From the NCBI GenBank assembly GCA_943331295.2, contig CALQLA020000032.1, positions 1-61,964 on the forward strand: 61,964 bases of DNA, given 5' to 3'. The stretch is from Bordetella parapertussis. GTDB taxonomy: Bacteria > Pseudomonadota > Gammaproteobacteria > Burkholderiales > Casimicrobiaceae. Within the stretch, counting starts at the first letter, position 1. Each line of letters starts with the position of its first letter. Shown piece by piece: positions 48,901 through 56,262 of this stretch. A program made the position numbers and the translations under genes. Under the pieces are notes generated by a model. It was not told the origin of the DNA, did no database searches, and saw only the letters and a list, made by a program, of their open reading frames with translations.

Positions 48901-49940
48901 ACGTCTGGGACGCGATCGACCTGCCGCCGTACCTCGCCTGCAACCTGCGGGTGCTTGATGCTGCCGGCATGGAACTTGCCGCAGGACGCGATCTCGCGGC
49001 GCTGCGCGATCAGTTGGGCGAAGCAGCACAACTGTCGTTCGCGCAGGCCAGCCCGGGCATGGGGAAGCGCGGCTTGAAGTCGTGGGACTTCGGCGACCTG
49101 CCGGCGACCCTGACCACCGCCCGCGGCGGGCAGCGGATCACCGGGTACCCGGCGCTCGTCGACGACGGCGACAGCGTGTCGATCGCGCTCTCCGATACCC
49201 GCGAGGCGGCGGAGGCGTCGAACCGGGCGGGCGTTGTCCGGCTGATCCGGATCGCGCTGAAGGACGTGCTCGCGCGCTACGAGGGCACCGCCCGCGGCAA
49301 CGGCATTCCCGTCTTCAGCGCCGCGGCGCTGCAGTTGAAGGCCGCGATCCCGACCGAGCGCCTGCAGGCCGACGTGTTGGCGGCGGTCTGTGACCGCGCC
49401 TTCGTCGGCGACGACCCGCTGCCGCGCTCGGAGCGGGCGTTCGCCGAGCAGGTGAAGCGCGCGCGGACTCGCCTGCCGGCCGTTGCCGAGGGGGCGTTCC
49501 GGTTGCTGGGCGCGATCGCCGCCGAGCACATCGCGCTGACCCAGCGGATCAACGCGCTGCCTCCGGCGCTGACCCGCCTCGGCACCGAGGTGCGCGCGCG
49601 CCGCGACGCCCTCGTGCGCCCCGGTTTCTTCGCCGCGACGCCGTGGGCGCAGCTCGCGCACCTGCCGCGGTACCTCAAGGGCCTCGATCGCAGGCTCGCC
49701 AAGTATCCCGAGAACCCGGACCGCGACGTCCGGCACGCGGCGATGGTGACGCAGTGGTGGCAGCGCTACCACGACCGCGTCGAACGGGACCGGCAGGCCG
49801 GGCGCGCGGACCCGGCGCTCGACGCGTTTCGCTGGCTGCTGGAGGAACTGCAGGTGTCGCTGTTCGCGCAGGAGCTGCGCACACCCTTTCCGGTCTCGGT
49901 CAAACGTCTGCAAAAGGCATGGTCCGACCTCGGAGCTTGA
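45990..49940 (+). CDS. hrpA: ATP-dependent RNA helicase HrpA
   Basis: A DEAH-box RNA helicase; E. coli HrpA resolves stalled or collided ribosomes and processes some mRNAs. The 1316 residues match E. coli HrpA (about 1300). Helicase motifs are GETGSGKTTQIPK (96-108), TQPRRIAARAVATRIA, DEAHERS, TSATLD, and NVAETSLTVPGIRYVIDSG with QRAGRCGRVAAGVC. The HA2/OB region and the HrpA-specific C-terminal domain follow. The ATG at 45990 is chosen because conserved sequence begins soon after it; the frame upstream lies in the protease gene. It starts 28 bp after the protease stop. Confidence 0.95.
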   Translation: MVPADSPAARLLAALASGMAADAVPLRRRIERARHARAPAAEWERIAAAVDRSVEKRARRAARLPAIGYPPELPVAQRADDITAALVAHQVIIVCGETGSGKTTQIPKICMAAGRGQRGLIGHTQPRRIAARAVATRIAQELGTPLGDVVGYKVRFTDQTGPDAFVKLMTDGILLAETTGDRLLAAYDTIIVDEAHERSLNIDFLLGYLKQLLPRRPDLKLIVTSATLDADRFARHFGREVDGELQRAPVIEVSGRAFPVEIRHRPLATGDKEADDEEELEDAIVAAAEDLWREGPGDILVFLPGEREIRETADLLRASLARRPYARDVEILPLFARLSVQEQQRVFAPSRGRRVVLATNVAETSLTVPGIRYVIDSGLARVKRYAMRNKTTLLQIEKIAQASANQRAGRCGRVAAGVCVRLYGDDDFVARPLYPEPEILRSSLAAVILRMAALDLGAVEDFPFLEAPGPRAIADGYQLLQELGAVDAERALTPLGRELARLPLDPRVGRMVLAAREQGCLAEVLVIASALSVPDPRERPLERQQAADQAHLRFRDERSDYLSLVLLWEFFAARLSEKLAHRRLVDACRAQFVSYLRLREWRDVHSQLASEITDLGWRWNPALPATIDPARYAAIHHALLAGLLGNIGNKGEEGDAYQGARGTRFWLHPGSGLAKKPPKWILAAELVETTRLYARCAAKVEPDWIEAVAGDRVTRDYFEPRWDADRGEVVASERVQLYGLTLVARRRVSYGAVDVAAAREVFIREALVPGTLATKGAFLAHNRRLVADVAELEHKARRQDVLVDDETIAAFYFGRVPAGVCSLVTFERWRAEAERADPKLLHLTRDVLMRHAAMHVTEALFPETLEVAGVPLPLKYRFAPGHPLDGLTLSVPLALLNQVDAARLTWLVPGMIREKVTAYLKALPKAWRNRLVPLPDAVTAFLEAVPFGEDTLPGALRRYLKARLSEAPPVDVWDAIDLPPYLACNLRVLDAAGMELAAGRDLAALRDQLGEAAQLSFAQASPGMGKRGLKSWDFGDLPATLTTARGGQRITGYPALVDDGDSVSIALSDTREAAEASNRAGVVRLIRIALKDVLARYEGTARGNGIPVFSAAALQLKAAIPTERLQADVLAAVCDRAFVGDDPLPRSERAFAEQVKRARTRLPAVAEGAFRLLGAIAAEHIALTQRINALPPALTRLGTEVRARRDALVRPGFFAATPWAQLAHLPRYLKGLDRRLAKYPENPDRDVRHAAMVTQWWQRYHDRVERDRQAGRADPALDAFRWLLEELQVSLFAQELRTPFPVSVKRLQKAWSDLGA

Positions 49941-49970
49941 ACACTCGCAATATTGCAGGGTTTTCCCGGC

Positions 49971-49998
49971 TTGCCATCGGCATCATGTGTGCTACATT
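49971..49998 (+). promoter_or_regulatory. Promoter upstream of the DUF1631 gene
   Basis: A -35 TTGCCA (49971-49976), a 16-bp spacer and -10 TACATT (49993-49998) preceded by TG at the extended -10 position (TGCTACATT). It falls in the 241-bp gap after hrpA. The leader before the GTG start at 50182 would be about 175 nt. No hairpin followed by a U-run is seen there. Confidence 0.5.
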
Positions 49999-50181
49999 CG
50001 ATCCATGGACATCCTGCGGCCGATGGCGCGCGACTGACGGTCCGGCCATGGCGACGCACAGGCGGGATCGGCGCAACCGAAAGAAATCCCGCGGACCGGC
50101 AAGGTCGCAGGCATCGGCCGCTTCGCAGCCGTCTTCCGGCGGCGGCAGGATTCGACCGCGGTCGATGCGGAACCGTTCATC

Positions 50182-52803
50182 GTGACCGAACCCGCCATCG
50201 CACCGGACGTCCGGCGACCGCAGGCGCGGGAGGCCGCGAAGATCCTGGCCGACACGCGCGACCTCGCCATCCACCGGCTGGTCCTGTCCATCGCGTCGAT
50301 GCTCGACCGCATCGGCGACATGCTGATGGAGCGCGCGAACCGCTCGCTCGACAGCGAAGAGACGTCGATGTTCCTCGGCGCACGACGGGCGCTAAACAGC
50401 GAGCGCGCCGAGATCATGTCCGAGTTCGAGCGTCGGCTGCGCGAGCAGGTTGACCTCCGGATCGCCGGCGAAGGCGCCACCAAGGCCGACTTCTCGAAGG
50501 TCGACGCGACCAAGCTGACGCTGATCGACACCTCGGCGATGGACGAGTCGATCCTGACCGGCAACATCCGCCGCAGCGTGGAGAACGTCTGCCACGACGA
50601 GCTGCTGTCCCTCAATCGCGGGATGGGTCACCTGCTCGGCCGGCCCGACCTTGAAACAGACACCAATCCGCTGGCGCCGCAGGTGATCGTCGACGCTTTC
50701 GCCGCGGCGCTGCGCGGCGTTCACGCGGACGAGAAGGTCAAGCTCACGATCCTGCGCGAGTTGAACCAGAGCGCACTCGGCGACCTCAACGGCATCTACG
50801 CGGACCTCAACCGGCACCTCGTCAACCTGCGGGTGATGCCTTCGTCGGCGCGACCGAGCGCGTCCGCGGCGGCATCCGCGGCCCGCCGCGCTGGCCCGGC
50901 GGGCCGCCCGAAGCCCTGGGCTCCGCCGGCGGACGACGTTCCCGGCGCTGCCGATTCCGCGCCGCAGGCCGGTCCCGAGGTCGACCTCCTGTCGCTGTTC
51001 CGCCAGATGCACGGCGGCCAGTTTGGCGGGCCGGGGCCAGGGTTCGCGCCGCAGCAGCAACCGATGGCGCCGGGCCAGGGCCCGGGCGGCGCAATGTGGC
51101 AAGGCGGTGCCGGTGGCGCGATGTCCGGGCCGCCTGGGGACGACAGCACGAATCCGCTGTGGATGTTCGGGGCGCCCACTGTCGGCGGGCTGGGGCCCGG
51201 GGGGCCGGGCATGCAGGGCGTGCGCGGCATCCCGGGCGAAGGGGGCCTCGGCGGGGCAGGCGCGCCGCGGTCGGACGTCCGCTTCCTCGGCATGCCCGAC
51301 GACCCTAACGCGCCGTTTCCCGAAGTGGACGCGATGGCCGGGCGCTACGTCCCGACCGGACCGATGGCGGCTACCCCTTCCGGCTACATCCCGGGGGCGC
51401 CGATCATGGCCACCCGGGAACTCGGCGAAGGCCTCGCCCGGCTGCAGGCAGGCGAGACCGGGTTCGACCTGGGCGACGGCACCTATGTCCGTTTCACCGG
51501 CATTCCGCAGGGCAAGCACAACGTCCTGCGCGACCTCCAGGAATCGCCGCTCGGCCAGCACGTAAACCAGCTCGAGTCGATGACCATCGAGCTGGTCGCG
51601 ATGCTCTTCGACTTCATCTTCGAGACGCGCGACCTGCCCGACGGCATCAAGGCGCTCCTCGCGCGGCTGCAGATCCCCGTGCTGAAGGCGGCGATGCTCG
51701 ACGGCGCGTTCTTCGCCAAGAAGAGCCACCCGTCGCGCATCCTCGTCAACGCGCTGGCGCAGGCAGGCCTCGGCTGGTCGGCCCAGATGGGGCACGACGA
51801 CCCGCTGTACCGCAAGATCCACAGCCTCGTCCACCGCATCCTGGACGATTTCACCGACGACCTCTCGATCTTCGAGGCGCTCCGCACCGAGCTCGAGCAG
51901 TTCCTCGAGGCGGAGGAGACGGCGGCCGAGGCGAACATCCTGTCGTCGGCGGAGGAGATCAACGAAACCGACCGGCGCGAGGTGGCGCCGGTCGTCGCCC
52001 GGCTGCAGACCGAGCGCCGCATCGAGACCTACCCGGTCCCGAACTTCCTCGCCTCCTTCCTGCGCCAGCGCTGGGTCGGGGCGCTGGAGCACATCTACCT
52101 TTCCGCCGGCGACGAGAGCGACGGGTGGGACCAGGCGATCGCCACGATCGAGGACCTGGTGTGGAGCGTGCAGCCGAAGCGCACGCGCGAGGACCGCAAG
52201 CACCTCGTCGCCCTGCTTCCTTCGCTGCTGAAGCGGCTCTCGGCGGCGGACTATGCCAGCCCGTGGCAGCGTGACGAGCGCGACCGGTTCATGGAGAACC
52301 TGGTCGAGGCGCACGCCGCCGCCGTCAAGCCCACGCCCAGCGCGAACGACCTGCCGACGATGGCCGTGGCCGAGCAGGCGCTGGCGGTCGCGGAAATGGC
52401 GAAGGCGGCCGGCGACGAAGCCGGCGCGGTGAAGGCCGAGGCGCTCGCGCTCGCGATGTCGCGTGCCGAGCCGGCGCCGGCGCCCGCGGCCGCGACGGTC
52501 GACGACCGGTTCCTCGAGATTGCGCAGAGCCTCGAGCGCGGCATGTGGATCGAATTCGAGGGCGACGGCGGCCAGCTCGCCTTCGCCAAGCTCGCGTGGG
52601 TGAGCCCGCTGCGCGGCACCTACCTGTTCACCAACCGCCAGGGGCAGAAGGCGCTGTCGATGACCGCCGAGGAACTCGCCGACCGGTTCCGCAACGACCT
52701 GGCGCGGCTCGTGGAAGCCGAGCCGCTGCTCGACCAGGCGTTCACCAGCATGATGGAGAACCTGGGCGAGAAGCAGTCCGCCGCCGCGGCGGCGCAGGCA
52801 TGA
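50182..52803 (+). CDS. DUF1631 family protein with Gly/Met/Pro-rich insert
   Basis: A large cytoplasmic-type protein of 873 residues belonging to DUF1631 (no signal peptide, no membrane segment). The N-terminal helical part (about 15-215) and the central-to-C-terminal part (about 415-760, for example LLARLQIPVLKAAMLDGAFF and HPSRILVNALAQAGLGWS) match the family. Between them, about 220-410, lies a low-complexity stretch very rich in Gly, Pro, Met and Gln. The end (about 780-840, MWIEFEGDGGQLAFAKLAWV and YLFTNRQGQKALSMTAEEL) resembles a degenerate PilZ domain as reported for this family. Start is GTG. Its stop overlaps the next gene (ATGA). Function not established. Confidence 0.87.
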   Translation: MTEPAIAPDVRRPQAREAAKILADTRDLAIHRLVLSIASMLDRIGDMLMERANRSLDSEETSMFLGARRALNSERAEIMSEFERRLREQVDLRIAGEGATKADFSKVDATKLTLIDTSAMDESILTGNIRRSVENVCHDELLSLNRGMGHLLGRPDLETDTNPLAPQVIVDAFAAALRGVHADEKVKLTILRELNQSALGDLNGIYADLNRHLVNLRVMPSSARPSASAAASAARRAGPAGRPKPWAPPADDVPGAADSAPQAGPEVDLLSLFRQMHGGQFGGPGPGFAPQQQPMAPGQGPGGAMWQGGAGGAMSGPPGDDSTNPLWMFGAPTVGGLGPGGPGMQGVRGIPGEGGLGGAGAPRSDVRFLGMPDDPNAPFPEVDAMAGRYVPTGPMAATPSGYIPGAPIMATRELGEGLARLQAGETGFDLGDGTYVRFTGIPQGKHNVLRDLQESPLGQHVNQLESMTIELVAMLFDFIFETRDLPDGIKALLARLQIPVLKAAMLDGAFFAKKSHPSRILVNALAQAGLGWSAQMGHDDPLYRKIHSLVHRILDDFTDDLSIFEALRTELEQFLEAEETAAEANILSSAEEINETDRREVAPVVARLQTERRIETYPVPNFLASFLRQRWVGALEHIYLSAGDESDGWDQAIATIEDLVWSVQPKRTREDRKHLVALLPSLLKRLSAADYASPWQRDERDRFMENLVEAHAAAVKPTPSANDLPTMAVAEQALAVAEMAKAAGDEAGAVKAEALALAMSRAEPAPAPAAATVDDRFLEIAQSLERGMWIEFEGDGGQLAFAKLAWVSPLRGTYLFTNRQGQKALSMTAEELADRFRNDLARLVEAEPLLDQAFTSMMENLGEKQSAAAAAQA

Positions 52804-53561
52804 TCGGCGCGCTCGTCATCGGCGACGAGATACTCTCCGGCAAGCGGGCTGACAAGCACCTCTCGCACGTGATCGCCACGCTGGCCGCGCGCGGCCTCCA
52901 GCTCGCCTGGGCTCGCCTCGAAGGCGACGACCGCGGCCGCCTGACCGCCGTGCTGCGCGAATCCTTCGCGCGCGGCGACGTCGTCTTTTCCTTCGGCGGC
53001 GTGGGGGCCACGCCCGACGACCACACCCGGCAGGCCGCCGCCGCTGCGCTCGGGCTGCCGCTGGTCCGGCATCCCGAGGCCGTGGCCGAAATCGAGGCGC
53101 AGTTCGGCGCCGCCGCCCATCCGCACCGCGTGCTGATGGCGGAGTTCCCCGAGGGCAGCGCGATCATCCCGAACCCGGTCAACCGCGTGGCGTCCTTCTC
53201 GATCGCCGACCACCATTTCTTCCCCGGCTTCCCGAGCATGGCTTGGCCGATGCTGGACTGGGTGCTCGCCAACCGCTGCGCGACGCTCGCGGCGCCGCCG
53301 TCGGCCGAGCGTGCCATCGTCGTGTTCGACGCCGGCGAGAGCCAGCTGCTGCCGCTGATGAACGACAACGTCGCGCGCTTCCCGCAACTGCGCCTGTTCA
53401 GCCTGCCCTCGTTCCTGCCGGAGGGCGGCCGCCGCCTCGAGCTCGGCGTCCGCGGCGATCCCGCCGTCGTCGACGCCGCGCTCGCGCACCTCGTCGCCGG
53501 CGTGGACGCTGCCGGGTTCCGCTGGGAGCCCTGGACTGCCCATCCGGCGGCCGCACGCTGA
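52800..53561 (+). CDS. CinA-like molybdopterin-binding domain protein
   Basis: A stand-alone MoCF-biosynthesis/CinA N-terminal domain protein of 253 residues. It opens with the family signature IGALVIGDEILSGKRADKHL and contains FSFGGVGATPDDHTRQAAAA and the FPGFPSMAWPML segment. The deamidase domain of full-length CinA is missing, as in many short homologues. The reaction is not known; a competence or pyridine-nucleotide role should not be assumed. It overlaps the DUF1631 stop by 4 bp, so the two are coupled. Confidence 0.88.
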   Translation: MIGALVIGDEILSGKRADKHLSHVIATLAARGLQLAWARLEGDDRGRLTAVLRESFARGDVVFSFGGVGATPDDHTRQAAAAALGLPLVRHPEAVAEIEAQFGAAAHPHRVLMAEFPEGSAIIPNPVNRVASFSIADHHFFPGFPSMAWPMLDWVLANRCATLAAPPSAERAIVVFDAGESQLLPLMNDNVARFPQLRLFSLPSFLPEGGRRLELGVRGDPAVVDAALAHLVAGVDAAGFRWEPWTAHPAAAR

Positions 53562-54020
53562 TTGGACGGCAGCGGCCACTGGCACGACGAGACGAGCATC
53601 GGCGATACCTGCTGCACCACGCTCACCACCACCGAGATGCACCTCGTCGTCGGTGCCGGGCTGATCGGCGACTACAACCCGCTGCACGTCAACGAGGCGT
53701 TCGCGCGGCGCTCGCGCTACGGCACGCGCATCCTGCACGGGATGATCACCAGCGCCGTGATGGGCGGCCCCCTCGGGATGTACTTCCACGGCACGGCGAT
53801 CGCGTACCTCGAGCACCGGGTCCGCTTCAAGTCGCCGGTGAAGGTCGGCGACACGCTCGCTACCACGTGGACGATCACCGGCCGCGACGACAAGCCGAAG
53901 CACGCCGGCGGCGTCGTCGCGCGCGCCGGCCGCGCGTCGCCTCCATGCGCCCGAGGCGTCGCTACGCGCCCGCCGTCGCCCGCGCGCACTCGGCGACGAT
54001 GTCCGGGCCGCGGTAGATGA
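53562..54020 (+). pseudogene. MaoC-type dehydratase, C-terminus lost
   Basis: Residues 4-118 are a clear MaoC-like (R)-specific hydratase: WHDETSIGDTCCTTLTTTEM, the hydratase motif GLIGDYNPLHVNEAFARRSR and GTRILHGMITSAVMGGPLGM with the usual Asp and His. After GRDDKPKHAGGVVA (near 118) family proteins continue with about 30-35 residues of beta strand. Here the sequence turns into a Pro/Arg-rich string and runs 59 bp into the converging pyrD gene. No other frame restores the missing part. There is no ATG, only a TTG at 53562 directly after the upstream stop. It is probably a decayed or truncated gene; a read-through error is the alternative. Confidence 0.65.
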
Positions 54021-54981
54021 GCCCGGTGTAGATCTGCACCAGCGTCGCGCCGGCATCTATCTTCTCGCGCGCGTCCTCGCCGCAGAGGATGCCCCCGCAG
54101 CCGATGATCGGCAGCGCGCCGTCGAGTGCGCGGGCGAGCGTCCGGACCGTCGCCGTCGCGCGCGCGCGAAGCGGCCGGCCGGAGAGTCCGCCGGCCTCGG
54201 CGGCGCGGACCTCGCTCTCGACACCGGCGCGCCCGATCGTGGTGTTGGTCGCGATCACGCCGTCGATCCGATGGCGCACGAGGAGCCGCGCGATGCCCTC
54301 GACCGCCGCCGGCTCGAGGTCCGGCGCGATCTTGATCGCCACCGGCGTGTACTTGCCGTGCTGCTGCGCGAGCTTCTTCTGCTCGGCCTTCAGCGCGGTC
54401 AGCAGCGCCTCCAGCGCGTCCTCGTGCTGCAGCTCGCGCAGGCCCTTGGTGTTCGGCGACGAGATGTTGACCGCCACGTACGACGCGCGGGTGTACACCG
54501 CGGCGAGGCAGGCGAGGTAGTCGTCGACCGCGCGCTCGTTGGGCGTGTCGAAGTTCTTGCCGATGTTGAGGCCCAGGATGCCGCGGTAGCGCGCGCGCCC
54601 GGCGTTGGCGACGAATCGCGCGACGCCCGCGTTGTTGAAGCCCAGACGGTTGATCAGCGCCTCCGACTCGACCAGGCGGAACACGCGCGGCTTCGGGTTG
54701 CCGGGCTGCGCGCGCCGGGTCACCGTCCCGCACTCGATGAAGCCGAAGCCGAGCGCGGCCAGGCCGTCGATGTGCTCGGCGTTCTTGTCGAGCCCGGCGG
54801 CGACGCCGACGCGGTTGGGAAACTCGAGGCCCATCACGGTGACGGGGGACGCGGGCACCTTCGGCACGCAGAACTTCGCGACGCCGCAGCGGGCCGCGGC
54901 GTCGAGCGCGGCGAAGGTGGCGTGATGCGCGGCTTCCGGATCGAGCGCGAACAGCAGGTGGCGAAACAGCGGATAGAGCAT
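53962..54981 (-). CDS. pyrD: Dihydroorotate dehydrogenase (quinone), class 2
   Basis: A membrane-associated FMN enzyme that oxidises dihydroorotate to orotate with quinone, the fourth step of pyrimidine synthesis. The 339 residues contain the N-terminal amphipathic helix ([20 protein letters not shown]), [20 protein letters not shown], the catalytic-loop [14 protein letters not shown], and the FMN-phosphate site [17 protein letters not shown]. The start at 54981 gives the canonical MLYPLF; the frame is open upstream to 55194. The end overlaps the truncated MaoC gene on the other strand. Confidence 0.96.
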   Translation of the reverse strand: MLYPLFRHLLFALDPEAAHHATFAALDAAARCGVAKFCVPKVPASPVTVMGLEFPNRVGVAAGLDKNAEHIDGLAALGFGFIECGTVTRRAQPGNPKPRVFRLVESEALINRLGFNNAGVARFVANAGRARYRGILGLNIGKNFDTPNERAVDDYLACLAAVYTRASYVAVNISSPNTKGLRELQHEDALEALLTALKAEQKKLAQQHGKYTPVAIKIAPDLEPAAVEGIARLLVRHRIDGVIATNTTIGRAGVESEVRAAEAGGLSGRPLRARATATVRTLARALDGALPIIGCGGILCGEDAREKIDAGATLVQIYTGLIYRGPDIVAECARATAGA

Positions 54982-55034
54982 CGTCGGCGCAAGAGGCGCC
55001 GCGCCGCGGCGGGAAATCGCCGCGCGACAGCGCC

Positions 55035-55062
55035 TTGGGAATCGTGTGGCCGATGATACCAT
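55035..55062 (+). promoter_or_regulatory. Possible mltB promoter
   Basis: TTGGGA (55035-55040) and TACCAT (55057-55062) are 16 bp apart in the divergent gap between pyrD and mltB. Both hexamers are weak. A start near 55069 would leave a leader of about 35 nt. Confidence 0.35.
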
Positions 55063-55102
55063 CCTGGGGCGCACTCCCCTTAAGGCCACGGTACCGTTCA
55101 AC

Positions 55103-56227
55103 GTGACGCGAACTTCCGCCGCCCTTGCTGTCCTGATCGCCGCGTGCGCGCTGGGAATTCCCGCCGCCGCGGTCGCCGCCAAGCCCGCGGCCAAGCCTGC
55201 CGCGAAGGCCTCCGCGAAGCCCGCGACCCCGGGCTATGCCGCCCGCGCCGACGTGCAGGTGTTCATCGACGAACTGGTGCAGGAGAACGGCTTCGACCGC
55301 GCCGAGCTCGTTCGCGTGTTCGCCGCCGCGCATTTCGAGCCGAAGATCGTCGCCGCGATGCAGCGGCCGCTGCTCGAGCCGCCCAAGTGGTATGCGTACG
55401 CCCCGTCCTTCCTGTCGCCGGCGCGCATCGCGGGGGGCGTTGCCTGGTGGCGCGGCCACGCCGACGAGCTCGCGCGGGCCGAGGAGGTGTACGGCGTGCC
55501 CGCCGAGGTGATCGTCGCGATCGTCGGCGTCGAGACGTTCTACGGGCGCAACACGGGCGGCCATCGCGCGCTCGACGCGCTGACCACGCTGGCCTTCGAC
55601 TACCCGCGGCGGGCGGTGTTCTTCAAGGGCGAGCTGAAGCAGTTCCTGCTGCTCGCGCGCGACCTCGGCGTGCCGCCCGCGACGCTCAAGGGCTCGTTCG
55701 CCGGGGCGCTCGGCGTGCCGCAGTTCATGCCGGGCAGCTACCGCAACTACGCCGTCGACTTCGACGGCGACGGCCGCACCGACCTGTGGCAGAGCAGCGC
55801 CGACGTCGTCGGCAGCGTCGCCAATTTCCTCGCCCGCCACGACTGGCAGCGCGGCCAGCCGGTGCTGCTGCCGGCGATGCTCGCGCCCGCGGGGGCCGAT
55901 GCCGTGCTGCGCCGCCTCGACGGAGGCCTGAGCGAGCGCCGCGCGCTCGACGCCTGGGCGGGCGACGGCGTGGCGCCCGTCACGGTGCCCGCGGGCCTCG
56001 CCCCCGACCCGGTGGGGCTGCTGCTGCTCGAGGAGAAGTCCCCGGCGGGCGAGGACGCGAGCTACTGGATCGCCTGCCACAACTTCTACGTGATCACGCG
56101 CTACAACCGCAGCCGCCTGTACGCCGCCGCCGTCTGGGGCCTCGCGCAGGCCATCCGCGACGCCCGCGCGCAGACGCGGCCGCCGGTGCCGGCGCCGTCG
56201 GCGCCGGTCGCGGCCGCCCCCTCCTGA
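55103..56227 (+). CDS. mltB: Lytic murein transglycosylase B
   Basis: A peptidoglycan lytic transglycosylase (GH103) that cleaves between MurNAc and GlcNAc with release of anhydro-muropeptides. The 374 residues begin with an export signal; LIAAC around C15 fits a lipobox, so it may be an outer-membrane lipoprotein as in E. coli. A Lys/Ala/Pro-rich linker follows. The catalytic glutamate is E144 in [34 protein letters not shown] and [19 protein letters not shown] are family segments. I choose the GTG at 55103 because it gives a compact signal; the GTG at 55046 lies in the promoter region. Confidence 0.9.
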   Translation: MTRTSAALAVLIAACALGIPAAAVAAKPAAKPAAKASAKPATPGYAARADVQVFIDELVQENGFDRAELVRVFAAAHFEPKIVAAMQRPLLEPPKWYAYAPSFLSPARIAGGVAWWRGHADELARAEEVYGVPAEVIVAIVGVETFYGRNTGGHRALDALTTLAFDYPRRAVFFKGELKQFLLLARDLGVPPATLKGSFAGALGVPQFMPGSYRNYAVDFDGDGRTDLWQSSADVVGSVANFLARHDWQRGQPVLLPAMLAPAGADAVLRRLDGGLSERRALDAWAGDGVAPVTVPAGLAPDPVGLLLLEEKSPAGEDASYWIACHNFYVITRYNRSRLYAAAVWGLAQAIRDARAQTRPPVPAPSAPVAAAPS

Positions 56228-56262
56228 AGCATCCTCCCCACCCGACGACCGAAGAGGCACCC

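Noticed and set aside
53915..53965. Simple frameshift in the MaoC gene
   Set aside because: Neither alternative frame restores the missing C-terminal strands, and only about 40 bp remain before the pyrD end, too few for the lost part.
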